A DNA stretch of 48,293 nt from BMS3ABIN04 sp964553325 (GCA_964553325.1 CAZKKI010000049.1:1-48293), one strand, 5' to 3'. Counted from the first letter of the stretch, positions 7,102 through 16,965 are shown. Notes: generated by a model from the letters alone, not told the origin. A program made the numbers and translations.

Positions 7102-8499
7102 TTAGCGACCGGGAATAATTAAAGGTTCTCTTTCTTTCCATAGTCCGCGCGTAAAATCCGGAAAATCGACGGGTTGGCTTCCGTTAGCGACAGAAATTTC
7201 ACTTAATTCGGAAACGGCACTTAAAGCTGCCGCATCGTAAACATCCATATCGGTCGGGGTGCCGGTTAGCAGCGATTGAATGAGCCGATAATCTTCCAAG
7301 AAATCCATTCCTCCGTGATTTGCTCCCTTTGCCAATTTTCCTATGTTTTTCCATAAATCGTGTTGGAATTCCTCTTTGTATTTTTCGAGCGGTTCCCATT
7401 CGTGTGCAGGACTTAATCCTTCAATGTGAATTCTGTCGGGATAACCGATTGAAATTGCTTTTGTACCTTGAATCAAATCAATTCTATCATACGGTCTCGG
7501 CAAATTCGTGTCATGGAACAAAGTTATGGTCATACCTTTAACCGTCTTAATCATACTGATATTTACATCTCCCAAGGCGTATTTCACTTTTGAGTAATAA
7601 TGATCGGGGCCCAAATGTTTTACGGCATATTCATGGAGGCCGCGCGATACACTGCTCATCGAAACGAGATAATCGAACCGATCCCCTCTGTTGATGTTCA
7701 TACAATTTGCAATGGGACCAAGTCCATGAGTCGGATATAAATTCCCGTTTCTCTCAATAGAATGTTTAATTCGCCAATCGCCTTCATAAGCTCCGCCAAG
7801 CTTATAATTTCTAAGATCGTGCATGTAGGCTCCAACGCCGTTAATTATTTCTCCGAAAATTCCTTTCCTCACCATATTTAAAACCATTAAAGCTCTTTCA
7901 CTATAATTACAATTTTCCATCATTACGCAATGCTTATCGTATTTTTCGGCATACTCTACAAGTTGCCAAGCTTCATCTATAGTTACTGCTGCCGGAACTT
8001 CGGTTGCGGCGTGCTTCCCGTTTTTCATAGCCGCCACACATACGGGTACATGCCACTCCCAAGGCGTAGCGGTAAAAACGAGATCCAAATCTTCGGTCTC
8101 ACACATTCGAACAAAATCGTATTCCCCTTTCGAATAACCGGCCGGTTTGGTAAATCCTGCATCCGTTACCCATTTTTGGATCCGTTCAACCTTTTCGGGT
8201 ATAATATCACAAACGGCCGCAATTTCCACTTTATCCATTTTCAAAAAGTTCTTTACATGCCAAGAACCTTGTGATCCGACGCCGACAAAACCAATCCGTA
8301 CTTTCTCCAACGGTGCAGTTTTCGGCAAATGTGGTTTGGTAGGAAGATTTTTTGTTTTAACTTTGATTTGGGCATTAGTAGTAAATCCACTTACGGCAAC
8401 ACCAAGCGCGGCGGTGGCACCAAGTTTTATAAACTCCCTTCTTTTCAGACCGTTATTTTGTTTACTTATATTATTTTTTCCCCTTGCTTGTTTTGACAT
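7102..8499 (-). CDS. GH109 alpha-N-acetylgalactosaminidase, Tat-exported
   Basis: A 465-residue Gfo/Idh/MocA-fold enzyme of glycoside hydrolase family 109, which cleaves terminal alpha-GalNAc by an NAD+-dependent redox/elimination mechanism. The start is ATG 8499 with GGGGA just upstream; a TTG twelve bases earlier is less likely. The twin-arginine motif RREFIKLGA (RR at 20-21) and a hydrophobic stretch give Tat export, fitting a protein folded around NAD. The dinucleotide site is GVGSQG at 73-78. Family-typical blocks are EVPAAVT (167-173), MMENCNY (193-199), NLYPTHGLGPIANCMNINRG from 253, and GGMDFLEDYRLI near the C-terminus. These distinguish it from ordinary oxidoreductases. It is the strongest single indicator that the locus targets an alpha-GalNAc glycan. 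The activity is inferred from family, not proven. Confidence 0.88.
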   Translation of the reverse strand: MSKQARGKNNISKQNNGLKRREFIKLGATAALGVAVSGFTTNAQIKVKTKNLPTKPHLPKTAPLEKVRIGFVGVGSQGSWHVKNFLKMDKVEIAAVCDIIPEKVERIQKWVTDAGFTKPAGYSKGEYDFVRMCETEDLDLVFTATPWEWHVPVCVAAMKNGKHAATEVPAAVTIDEAWQLVEYAEKYDKHCVMMENCNYSERALMVLNMVRKGIFGEIINGVGAYMHDLRNYKLGGAYEGDWRIKHSIERNGNLYPTHGLGPIANCMNINRGDRFDYLVSMSSVSRGLHEYAVKHLGPDHYYSKVKYALGDVNISMIKTVKGMTITLFHDTNLPRPYDRIDLIQGTKAISIGYPDRIHIEGLSPAHEWEPLEKYKEEFQHDLWKNIGKLAKGANHGGMDFLEDYRLIQSLLTGTPTDMDVYDAAALSAVSELSEISVANGSQPVDFPDFTRGLWKEREPLIIPGR

Positions 8500-8553
8500 C
8501 GCTTTCCCCAAAAATAATTTAGTTTATAATTTCAAAATATAGTTCCTCTAATT

Positions 8554-9759
8554 CTATTTCAGTAAAATCATTTTCTTTGTTTGAGTAAAGTTCAACGTTT
8601 CCAATTTAAACAGATAAATTCCGCTAGCCAAGCTACCCGCATTAAATTTTACATTATGAAAACCTGCAGGTATAATACCATCTATTAAAGTCTTAACAAT
8701 CTCTCCATCGAGGTTATAGACAACCAATTTCACATAATCCTTTTTAGGTAAAGTAAAAGCAATTGTAGTTTCCGGATTAAAAGGATTCGGATAATTTTGA
8801 TTTAATTTGTATTCGTTGGTTATAACTTTCAATTTCACTTCCCCAACATATCTAAAAGAACCATCGGTATCAATTTGCTTTAATCTATAAGCAAAATTAT
8901 TCCCCCCGGCTAAATTTTTATCTACAAATTTATATTGCTTAGGAGAATTACTATTTCCGTATCCTTTCACAAATCCTATTTTTTCCCAACTGCCATTTGT
9001 AAATTTTTCCGAATAAACCTTACGTTCAACTTCGAAACCGTAATTATCGTTTTCCGTTGCAGTCTTCCAAGTTAATTCCACACCGTTGTCGCCAATTAAT
9101 TTCGAATTAAATGAAATCAATTCTACCGGTAAAGGTCCGTTTGTCAAATCATAAACCACACCACCATGATTCGTTCCGCTTCCGGCTTCTTCACCAAACG
9201 ATCCGTCGTCAACAAAGGTCATTACAGCAATTTGGGTTTGTGTGTTATTCGTCCAACCTGCAATGTTCGGATTATCTAAGTCGGCTTTAGAAACAGCAAT
9301 TTCAATATCGCTGTAATCGTTGTTACCACCATTCTGTTTCCACATCTGTGAATTTGTACCGCCGTTTTCCCATGTCCAGCCGTCTCCGTTACCGGTATGT
9401 CGATATAAGGTATTATCTTGCGGATCATATTGAATTAAAAAATCGTACCCGTTATCCCACCAACCGTAAGAAAGACCAGTTCTTGTAGTAGGTTCATTTT
9501 GAGGATCGACGGAAATAAGAAAATATAATGTTTTTGAACCGGCTACGGACGAGGCCATTTGGATTCTAAAATAAACATTAGAAGCATCATCCGTTACGTA
9601 TACATTGTCTATATCCCAACCGTTCGAACCATCGCCGGTAGGATCATCAATTAAAACCGGAACGCCTGCCCAATCAGAGAAATCACCATCTATAGTAATT
9701 TGAGCTTGAGCGGTATTCAATAATAAAACGAGGATAAAAAATAAAAATGACTTTTTCAT
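8554..9759 (-). CDS. T9SS-secreted protein with an N-terminal CBM9-like domain
   Basis: A 401-residue secreted protein. The signal peptide is residues 1-19. A CBM9/DOMON-like beta-sandwich begins at ITIDGDFSDWAGVPVLIDDP (20 on) and runs to about 205, with NVYVTDDASNVYFRIQM in the middle. A linker/FN3-like segment with VELTWKTATENDNYGFEVER, about 210-300, is common in Ignavibacteria T9SS cargo. The sorting domain starts at NQNYPNPFNPETT near 320 and ends KKMILLK. It is a surface or extracellular glycan-binding candidate with no catalytic domain visible. The ATG has a strong AGGAGG upstream (about 9765-9770), so it can be translated independently within the operon. It lies between the GH36 and GH109 genes. 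Confidence 0.88.
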   Translation of the reverse strand: MKKSFLFFILVLLLNTAQAQITIDGDFSDWAGVPVLIDDPTGDGSNGWDIDNVYVTDDASNVYFRIQMASSVAGSKTLYFLISVDPQNEPTTRTGLSYGWWDNGYDFLIQYDPQDNTLYRHTGNGDGWTWENGGTNSQMWKQNGGNNDYSDIEIAVSKADLDNPNIAGWTNNTQTQIAVMTFVDDGSFGEEAGSGTNHGGVVYDLTNGPLPVELISFNSKLIGDNGVELTWKTATENDNYGFEVERKVYSEKFTNGSWEKIGFVKGYGNSNSPKQYKFVDKNLAGGNNFAYRLKQIDTDGSFRYVGEVKLKVITNEYKLNQNYPNPFNPETTIAFTLPKKDYVKLVVYNLDGEIVKTLIDGIIPAGFHNVKFNAGSLASGIYLFKLETLNFTQTKKMILLK

Positions 9760-9776
9760 TGTATCCTCCTTTATTG

Positions 9777-11828
9777 TTAATTATGTAACATTAATAATAA
9801 ATACTTTTGAAAACTCACTTTTTGAAAAGGACAATTTCCGTTTAATTCGCCTAAGTTTTGATTATTTACATAATCATAAATTTTATATTTCTCGTTGGCT
9901 TTTAAGCCACGGAACTCAACTAAACCCTCGTATTTGTCCGCATAAAATGCATAAAAGAGCGTATCGCCTTTAGCAATTACATGTGTTTCCGGTCTGTCGA
10001 ATCCGATATCATAAAGCTCGCCGAGGTACTCGCCATCATATAGTTTATACTTTTTATAAATATTAATCCATTTTTCCCATTCTTTTTCCCGTTCCGGTGT
10101 TAAGCTAACATCACCGCTTTCTGTATTTATGTGAACTCCAACCGGCCAGACGAATTTAGTACCAATTATTCCGCCAATACCGACGGTTGAAGCAAAATCC
10201 TTACCACCGGTGCTAAGTTCTACATGATCCCCGTAATAAGGGGCTTTTCTTCCCAATAGTGCTTTGAAAGTTTTTCCTTTTAATCTGATTTGCCACGAGG
10301 AAGTTGGATCGGAGGCAACAACCTGGTTTAGATACGGCAGCATAAAAAAATTATATCCGGTTCCACAAGGACAAACCTCCACAATGCCGTCGGGTTTTAT
10401 TTTCATCACTTCATCGTAAATTATCTTAAAGAATTTGGGCATGGCTTCGGTCGATTCTTCAGGATACTTGTGGTTGTGCAACGGGTTATAACAGGGCGGA
10501 GCTGCATTCAAATGCTGTCCGTCTATTTTTAATCCGTCGAATCCCCAATCGTGAATAAATTTTCGCACCATTCGTTTTGTGTATTCAAGAGTCGGTTCGT
10601 ATGCGGGACATAAATAAAAACTTTCCCACCAAGAAATTTTCTGAGGTTTTCCTTCTTTATTTATTAAAAGCATATCCTTATGATTTTTAATTAAATCCGT
10701 GCCGGGATCAACTGCCAAAGGCACCCACCAAAGTTTTGCTTTTAAACCGAACGAATGAATCGTTTCGACCAGCTTTATCATATCCGTATCGCCGTGGGGA
10801 AATTTTTGAGGATGGAGATACCAATCACCTTCCGAAGTTTGCCAACCATCATCAATAACAGCCCATTTTAATCCTAACTCTTTTACTTTTGGCAAAGTAT
10901 TCAAGACTTCTTCAACGTCGAAGTTTCTTTCGTACCCCCAAGCACACCAAATAGGTTCGTAAGTTGTTTCGGGAGGAGATGAAATCTTTAATCCCTTTCG
11001 TTGCATAATTCGGGAATAGGTTTTCAAGGACTTAAAAAAATCACCGTTATGTAACATCACGAAGGTTTCGAATACCTTTAGTGTTTCACCGGGATTTAAA
11101 GTAATCGGTTTTTCATATTTTATCTTTAATTCAATTTTTTGGTCGGTGCGGCTAACCGGCAGCGAAACCAATTTGGGTACGGTTTCCAAATGGCCTATTG
11201 CAATCCCTACATCTTTATTCCAAACATCAACAACCGGAAACCCTCCGCCGTAGTCGCTTGCATTCATTCCCATATAATTTTCCTGCGCAAAACCGACCGG
11301 TATTTTTTTCACCCAATCGGGTCTATCTTCGTAAGAAGCGGCTTGAAAAGACCAAAATACTTCGCCGGTATCGATTTCCGGTAGTATATAATCGTTGTTT
11401 ATCCATCCCTTTACATTAATTTGATTTTCCCCGACGTTTTTGTACTTAACTTTAAATATCAATATGTCGGGAAATTCGTTGTACTTTATTATTTCAATTT
11501 GTTTGAGCAACGGGATTTCCCCGTTACCGCTTTTGCCCGTTAGTAAAATTATCTCACCTTTACCGAGCTCATCAACCGTTTTTTTATTTTTAACAGATTT
11601 AAGATTAAACTTTTTTACCGTAGTATCTGCCAATATTATCCGTTCGCTCCCGTTAAATCGAGTTAGGGGATAATAACTTGTATCCGAGCAGAACAATATT
11701 CTACTATTTAATTGAGAGTCGTATTCTATTTTAACGTTATTATTACGAATGCCGATAATTTCATCCGACGACGCAATTAGGATGTTTGCAAAAAAAACAA
11801 TAACGGCTAATAACATATTAATTTTCAT
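9777..11828 (-). CDS. GH36-family alpha-galactosidase or alpha-N-acetylgalactosaminidase
   Basis: A 683-residue glycoside hydrolase of clan GH-D. The signal peptide is residues 1-20 and there is no T9SS tail, so it is probably periplasmic. The N-terminal beta-sandwich (about 25-285) is followed by a TIM barrel with EPIWCAWGYERNF (291-303), KWAVIDDGWQ (321-330) and AKLWWVPL. The probable nucleophile is D436 in FDGLKIDG, and the probable acid/base is D507 in VVASDPTSSWQIR. A C-terminal beta domain follows. GH36 includes alpha-galactosidases and alpha-GalNAc-ases, and which applies cannot be settled by eye; the locus favours the latter. AAGGA precedes the ATG. It may act together with GH109 on alternate linkages of the same glycan. 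Confidence 0.88.
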   Translation of the reverse strand: MKINMLLAVIVFFANILIASSDEIIGIRNNNVKIEYDSQLNSRILFCSDTSYYPLTRFNGSERIILADTTVKKFNLKSVKNKKTVDELGKGEIILLTGKSGNGEIPLLKQIEIIKYNEFPDILIFKVKYKNVGENQINVKGWINNDYILPEIDTGEVFWSFQAASYEDRPDWVKKIPVGFAQENYMGMNASDYGGGFPVVDVWNKDVGIAIGHLETVPKLVSLPVSRTDQKIELKIKYEKPITLNPGETLKVFETFVMLHNGDFFKSLKTYSRIMQRKGLKISSPPETTYEPIWCAWGYERNFDVEEVLNTLPKVKELGLKWAVIDDGWQTSEGDWYLHPQKFPHGDTDMIKLVETIHSFGLKAKLWWVPLAVDPGTDLIKNHKDMLLINKEGKPQKISWWESFYLCPAYEPTLEYTKRMVRKFIHDWGFDGLKIDGQHLNAAPPCYNPLHNHKYPEESTEAMPKFFKIIYDEVMKIKPDGIVEVCPCGTGYNFFMLPYLNQVVASDPTSSWQIRLKGKTFKALLGRKAPYYGDHVELSTGGKDFASTVGIGGIIGTKFVWPVGVHINTESGDVSLTPEREKEWEKWINIYKKYKLYDGEYLGELYDIGFDRPETHVIAKGDTLFYAFYADKYEGLVEFRGLKANEKYKIYDYVNNQNLGELNGNCPFQKVSFQKYLLLMLHN

Positions 11829-11905
11829 TCCGTAATCCTTATTAAATCGTAAATTATTCAGTTCCAGAAGCTAATATTAGTTGAAAGCATAACAAAAAAT
11901 CTAAT

Positions 11906-13687
11906 TTAGCGTAACAATACCATTTTCCTGGACATTTTATGTTGATTATTGTTCGCCGATAACTTATAAATGTAAACTCCGCTCGTTAATTTTTCCGCTT
12001 CGAAGTTTATCGAATATTCACCGGGCGGTTGTTTCTCATTGACTAACGTAACAATTTTTTTACCGGTTAAATCATAAACGCTGAGGTCAACCAATACCGA
12101 ACCACCGTTAGGTGAATCAATACGATAATTTATGACAGTCACCGGATTGAAAGGGTTCGGGTAATTCTGCTCTAAAAAAAATTTTTTGCTTAATTTGCCT
12201 TCCGTTTTAACCGATGTCGGGTTCTTAAAAGTAAATGCGCTAACGGTATCCGAAAACAAAGAATTTCCAATCGAGTTAATAATTCTTAATCTGTAAGAAT
12301 AATAAGTGGAATCTTGCAAGCCGGTATCAATAAAAAACGTATCTAAAATTCCCACCGTTGCTATTTGATAAAACCGGGACATAAAGCTTTGTCCTTTTTT
12401 TCTTTGAATTTCAATCTGCTCGCCCGGTTCATTATATTTATTCCAGACTAATTTAACGGCATCAAATGAAACGGAATCAATCCGTACACCTTGCGGCGGT
12501 TTGGGTCTGGCAAGAGTTTTAATAGCAACTATTGGTGAATACCCTGAATACCCGCTTAAATTATATGAATGAATCCTGTAATAATATTGTTGTTCCACAT
12601 CCAATTCCGTATCAAAATATTCATTTATATTCCCATAAACATAACCCACATAGTGAAAGTGGTTTGTATCTCCTTTCGACCTTTCAATTTCATAACGGTC
12701 AACAATCGTAGAATCGCCTTTCCAATAAACTTTGATTTTATCAATCGCCAACGATTCGCCTCCGAAATTTTTTGGAACCGGTGGGGTTGGTGGTCCCCCG
12801 TTAAGAAGAACGTATGAGTCAATCAATTGACTATCGGAAGTGAAGAATTTAAATGTCATGCTGTCGTTATTCGCCTCAATCAACATTGCACCGTGTTTAC
12901 CCGTGAAGCTGGCTTGGCTTCCGTAAATTCTCGGGGAATTAAGTTCCCGCATGTCCACTCCGCCCAAACCGTTCGTAAAATATAAAACTCTTCCCAAATG
13001 GAAGCGTTCGTAAGTATGATCGTGCCCGGCCATCACAACGTTAATGCCCATATCTTCAAAATCCCATCTCATAAGTTGCGTTCCGGGTCTGTACCTTCCG
13101 GAAGTATATGGAGTGTGGTGAAAGGAAATTAATTTAAATGGGGCATCGGAAGTATCGGCAACGGATGCAACCCATTGAGCCAAAGGCGAATTTTTACCGG
13201 AGCCACCGGGTTGGAAACAGTCCATACTATTAATCATGAAAAACAAAACCGGCCCTTTTCTGAACCAATAGTTTAATTCCCCGTCGAAACTTTGCGGGGA
13301 TGAAGAATCGGGTAAAGTATAAAAATCCAAATATGCCGCTATCTTACTCTCTTTACTGCAATCGTCGCCAAAAGAATGGTCGCTTGGAACCGGGAAAAAT
13401 CTGTTTACGGAAGCACCTTGACCGTAAACACCATGATAATTACCGACGTACTCGTGATAAAATTGTCCCACTGCATCGTCCAATCCTTGAAATGTGCCAT
13501 CAGTATAATCATCATCGCCGTGAGTAATAATAAAATCGGGATTCCATGATTTGATTAACGCTGCTACCGCCGGTGTACCTTGTTCCGGCAAACCGAAATC
13601 GGCTAAAGCCGCAAAACGTATGTTCTGCCCTTTACTCGAAAAAGAGCAATAAAATATAATTGAAATAATTAAAGCTTTATAATTCAT
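11906..13687 (-). CDS. T9SS-secreted purple-acid-phosphatase-like metallophosphoesterase
   Basis: A 593-residue secreted protein. The signal peptide is about residues 1-20. A calcineurin-like phosphoesterase core (25-300) has motifs D30-F-G, GDDDY (57-61), FHHTP (H190/H191) and GHDHTYER (221-228). The usual GNH(D/E) motif is replaced by PSDHSFGDD (SDH 102-104), so the metal-bridging Asn is Asp here. Two FN3-like modules (about 305-500) precede a sorting domain starting ENYPNPFNPVTVINY-like near residue 507. Family members cleave phosphomonoesters or diesters with a bimetal centre. In this operon it may remove phosphate groups from the glycan, which is inference. The changed motif could alter metal choice or lower activity. 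Gaps of 71 and 77 bases flank it, larger than most in the operon. Confidence 0.88.
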   Translation of the reverse strand: MNYKALIISIIFYCSFSSKGQNIRFAALADFGLPEQGTPAVAALIKSWNPDFIITHGDDDYTDGTFQGLDDAVGQFYHEYVGNYHGVYGQGASVNRFFPVPSDHSFGDDCSKESKIAAYLDFYTLPDSSSPQSFDGELNYWFRKGPVLFFMINSMDCFQPGGSGKNSPLAQWVASVADTSDAPFKLISFHHTPYTSGRYRPGTQLMRWDFEDMGINVVMAGHDHTYERFHLGRVLYFTNGLGGVDMRELNSPRIYGSQASFTGKHGAMLIEANNDSMTFKFFTSDSQLIDSYVLLNGGPPTPPVPKNFGGESLAIDKIKVYWKGDSTIVDRYEIERSKGDTNHFHYVGYVYGNINEYFDTELDVEQQYYYRIHSYNLSGYSGYSPIVAIKTLARPKPPQGVRIDSVSFDAVKLVWNKYNEPGEQIEIQRKKGQSFMSRFYQIATVGILDTFFIDTGLQDSTYYSYRLRIINSIGNSLFSDTVSAFTFKNPTSVKTEGKLSKKFFLEQNYPNPFNPVTVINYRIDSPNGGSVLVDLSVYDLTGKKIVTLVNEKQPPGEYSINFEAEKLTSGVYIYKLSANNNQHKMSRKMVLLR

Positions 13688-13758
13688 TATTAATTAATTA
13701 AATATTGGCACAATGTTTTTGTTGTTTACTACCGATTTTCATAATCCAAACCGGTATT

Positions 13759-15891
13759 CTACAACACTATAAAAATTTTCCCGGTTTTTTCCCCTATATC
13801 CGAGTGAATGTAATAAAAGTAAACCCCGGGACCAACCAGTTGATTAAATTCATTATGTAAATTCCACGTTTCTATGCTGGAACTAATCGAGCTTGTAGAA
13901 GTATGGTAAAGTGTTTTAATCAATTCGCCGGCAGAGTTAAATATTTTAATAGTTGCGTTTTTCGGTAATCTGGTAAATTGAATAATATGATTATTTGAAC
14001 CTTGTTCCCAAATTTCGGAAACATAATAGGGGTTGGGAACCACTTTGACTTCGTTCAAGCTTTTCGTTGAAACTTCATCGTGCGGTACAATCTCAACGGT
14101 ATTGTTTTTTTCGTTAGGATTATTACTGAACCCATTTTCCAACGGCCCAATAATCGTGTTGCCGGAATCATAAGCCGCGACGTAATATTTATACTTTATT
14201 CCGTTAATAACCGAGTTATCCACAAACATATTTACCGTATCACCCGGTGAAAAATATTTATAGTTATCTTCTTCGGTAACAACTTTTCTTATTTGCGACC
14301 AATCGTCATCGCCCAAATAAAACCACGCGTACTCCGGTAAAGAACTGTAAAAGCCCTTTACGTTATTTTCCAAATCGTACTGAACCAACGGAACATAGTG
14401 AACTCCACCTTCAAAATCCTTAAAAGTTTGGTCGCCCCAAGTTATACCACCGTCAATAGAACGATATATTTTATAACCCTCAAATTCCGGATCTTTTTCG
14501 CTTTCGGTTCCCCATACGATAACAACTTTTCTATCGGAAGCAAAAGCCTCGGCAATGGGAGCGGGAGGAGCATCGATCACTTCCCAGTTATTTTCATACA
14601 AAGCGATTGCCCTTTTAGCATTAACTTTGATATTCTTTTCATTCTTACCAAACACGGTTGCAAAAATAAGCGTATCGGCTTGACCCGGTTGCAAGGTAAA
14701 AGGTCCCGAACCAAGTGTTTGCAAACCATCGGCTCCTTCCCCAACGTAATAACCTTGTCCGCCTTCAATAAAATCGGGCACGCCGTTGTGATCGAAATCG
14801 TCATCTATACCGTCTCCGTCGCTATCTTCCGGATCGTCAATATTTTCAATATTCCATTGAAAATACCAATCGGGTCTTGCCCCGTTACCGGCATTAGTTG
14901 TTGCCAGCATCCAAAAGTGAAATGCATCATATGTTTCTACCTTGTGGGAAGGACCCGGCATTCTTAATGCTACCACTCCAGCGTAAGGAATTTGTTCGGG
15001 ATTAAGGGTTCCGCCAAACGGACTTTCCTCGTAACCGTCATCATCGGTACCATACGCTAATTGGAGATTCGGGTCGTAATAATGCCTATCGGCATCGTAA
15101 CCGATACCTTGATAAAATTCAGGTATAAAGCTGAAATCGGCGTGAATCGCAACACGCATATCTTTTATGGGTGCAGAACCTATATTTCTAACAATGTAAA
15201 CCCAAACAATAAAATTTTCGTAAAGAGTTCCCTTCCAAGCCATTCCGCGAATAATCATTTGAGTTTTGAGGAAATTAGGATACGTTTTCCCCGTAGCCGT
15301 TAATTGATCGGTTCCGCCCCAAGCTTCAACGACGGAAAAACTTTCTTGATCAGCTAACTGTTCGCCGTTGGGACCAAAACCCGGCCAACCGGTTTCCGAG
15401 TCGAATTTAATTTCATCGTTCAAAACGGGATAGACCTTGGGCCATTCACTCGGCCAGGTTTCTTTATCGTCGCTCATTAAAGCTCTTTCTCCGTTAACAA
15501 ATTGAGGATACGGTAAAAAATGTTCCTCATCCCAAAATGCCGCGGGACCTTCATCCAACGTTGCATCGCAAAAAGCTACGTAGTCGGCTGCCGGATCAGG
15601 CCAACCGCCAACAGCGCCGGAATCTTGGTCTATTGGCGCTCCTACAACCACGCCAACCCCTGTTCCCCAACTCAACCCGCTACCGGCCGGAAACTCAAAC
15701 GCCGGTTGCCTGGCAAGGGACATATTTTGCTGATTTCCGTTACATAATAAACCCGTGTTGTTAAATTCCGTTCGTATTTTATTTATATCGAAAATATTCC
15801 ATCTTTGATAAACCATTGGATTTTCTTGAGACCAAAGAAAATCGGGTAATATAATGAGTAGTAAAATCAAAATAATTCTTACTTTCTTCAT
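13759..15891 (-). CDS. T9SS-secreted protein, twin copy A, with a Ca-binding-type repeat
   Basis: A 710-residue secreted protein of unknown function. The signal peptide is residues 1-21. The mature part opens NPMVYQRWNIFDINKIRTEF and carries long beta-rich blocks. One acidic thrombospondin type 3-like stretch, DPEDSDGDGIDDDFDHNG around residues 350-375, probably binds calcium. FN3-like sequence VVIVWGTESEKDPEFEGYKIYRS comes near 455. The C-terminal sorting/FlgD-like domain starts VKVVPNPYYVSEIWEQG and ends GKIFIVL. It is clearly paralogous along its whole length to the protein at 16978-19182, with the PorV-like gene between the two. GAGGA precedes the ATG. The pair probably sits on the surface near the TonB receptor, where SusD-like lipoproteins sit in Bacteroidota; that role is inferred. 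Confidence 0.85.
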   Translation of the reverse strand: MKKVRIILILLLIILPDFLWSQENPMVYQRWNIFDINKIRTEFNNTGLLCNGNQQNMSLARQPAFEFPAGSGLSWGTGVGVVVGAPIDQDSGAVGGWPDPAADYVAFCDATLDEGPAAFWDEEHFLPYPQFVNGERALMSDDKETWPSEWPKVYPVLNDEIKFDSETGWPGFGPNGEQLADQESFSVVEAWGGTDQLTATGKTYPNFLKTQMIIRGMAWKGTLYENFIVWVYIVRNIGSAPIKDMRVAIHADFSFIPEFYQGIGYDADRHYYDPNLQLAYGTDDDGYEESPFGGTLNPEQIPYAGVVALRMPGPSHKVETYDAFHFWMLATTNAGNGARPDWYFQWNIENIDDPEDSDGDGIDDDFDHNGVPDFIEGGQGYYVGEGADGLQTLGSGPFTLQPGQADTLIFATVFGKNEKNIKVNAKRAIALYENNWEVIDAPPAPIAEAFASDRKVVIVWGTESEKDPEFEGYKIYRSIDGGITWGDQTFKDFEGGVHYVPLVQYDLENNVKGFYSSLPEYAWFYLGDDDWSQIRKVVTEEDNYKYFSPGDTVNMFVDNSVINGIKYKYYVAAYDSGNTIIGPLENGFSNNPNEKNNTVEIVPHDEVSTKSLNEVKVVPNPYYVSEIWEQGSNNHIIQFTRLPKNATIKIFNSAGELIKTLYHTSTSSISSSIETWNLHNEFNQLVGPGVYFYYIHSDIGEKTGKIFIVL

Positions 15892-15903
15892 CTTGTCCTC
15901 GTC

Positions 15904-16965
15904 TTATAAATCTATTCTTAGCGTAAATTGATTAAAATTTCCGAACACGCCGTAGTTCAAGAAAAGGTAATCCAACACGAGTTTAGTTTGAATTATTTCT
16001 GAGAAATCAATTCCCATTCCCAAAGTATAAGTTACTTCATCATAGTTAAATTTGTATCCGCCTCTTAAAAAAACTGTTTTTGCATAGCCGATTTCCAAGC
16101 CTAAATTGTGTCTAACATCATAATCCCTGCTGTCCAAAACATCATAAGCAGCCAAGACTGTCCAATTATCGTTATTAACAAAATAATTCGATATTCCAAA
16201 TCTAAACAAGAGCGGTATTTCCCAATCCAGCGTTGTAAGTTCAGCAGGAATTTGTTTGCCGCTTGGGTTTCCCGGTACGGAATATACAATTGCCAAATCT
16301 CTACCCTCGAACCTCATTTTCGAACCGAAGTTAGATAGTGTTGCGGCTAATCTTAGATTGTTATCGAAAAATGATGTTAGAAAAACAGCGCCAACATCGA
16401 TGCCGAAAGCATCTGCGCTTGCATTTGCAATATTTTCTCTAATATATTTGAATTTAATACCGAAAGAAAACCTGTCCGTCAATTCTCTGGCATAACTCAA
16501 TCCAAATGCAAAATCGCTGGCGGAAAAGAATCTTCCCGTACCTTTCTGGTTATATACTGTTGTTTCTTCGATTTTTCCATAATCCAAAAATTGTAAATCA
16601 ACCCCTATGCTTCCAATCCCTTCGAACTTAAAAACCGAAGCGATATAGGAATTTCTGGTATCAACCAACCAATTCATTGTTGAAAACGAGAAAGAAATAT
16701 TTTTTTCTATCCTTGTAATGGCTGCAACATTCCAATAAAGTGCAGTAGGGTCGTCTATAACCGAAATGGCTGCATCACCCATCGACATTGGTCGGGCACC
16801 GACACCGATTTTAAGAAAGTTAGCCGCCGATGTACCGGAGTAATCGACCTCTTGTGCATTCGCATTTTGCAAGGTAAATACCATGAGAAAAAAAACAATG
16901 AAAAGTATAAATGGAATTTCGACAAAAGAAGCGATTGTAATATTCTTCTTTTTTATGTTAACCAT
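15904..16965 (-). CDS. PorV/PorQ-family outer-membrane barrel protein
   Basis: A 353-residue protein. The start is ATG 16965 with GGAG six bases upstream; the TTG at 16971 is less likely. After a hydrophobic N-terminus (about 10-38, cleaved after NANA) comes the family signature GTSAANFLKIGVGARPMSMGDAA, then DDPTALYWNVAAI and repeated amphipathic strands to the C-terminus. This resembles FadL-like 14-strand barrels such as PorV and PorQ, which take T9SS cargo from the translocon to the surface. Placed between two T9SS cargo genes and beside a TonB receptor, it may be a dedicated shuttle or surface partner for the twins rather than the general PorV. No T9SS core genes lie in the window. Confidence 0.87.
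   Translation of the reverse strand: MVNIKKKNITIASFVEIPFILFIVFFLMVFTLQNANAQEVDYSGTSAANFLKIGVGARPMSMGDAAISVIDDPTALYWNVAAITRIEKNISFSFSTMNWLVDTRNSYIASVFKFEGIGSIGVDLQFLDYGKIEETTVYNQKGTGRFFSASDFAFGLSYARELTDRFSFGIKFKYIRENIANASADAFGIDVGAVFLTSFFDNNLRLAATLSNFGSKMRFEGRDLAIVYSVPGNPSGKQIPAELTTLDWEIPLLFRFGISNYFVNNDNWTVLAAYDVLDSRDYDVRHNLGLEIGYAKTVFLRGGYKFNYDEVTYTLGMGIDFSEIIQTKLVLDYLFLNYGVFGNFNQFTLRIDL

Noticed and set aside
7102..8499. Calling the Gfo/Idh/MocA-fold protein a general dehydrogenase
   Set aside because: The YPTHGLGP, MNINRGDRFDYL and GGMDFLEDYRLI blocks are specific to the GH109 type, and the Tat signal and operon agree with glycosidase use.
14398..14967. A 189-residue plus-strand reading frame
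   Set aside because: It lies wholly inside the T9SS twin A gene on the opposite strand, has no recognisable domain and has no ribosome site. The minus-strand protein there aligns with its paralogue, so this frame is a shadow.
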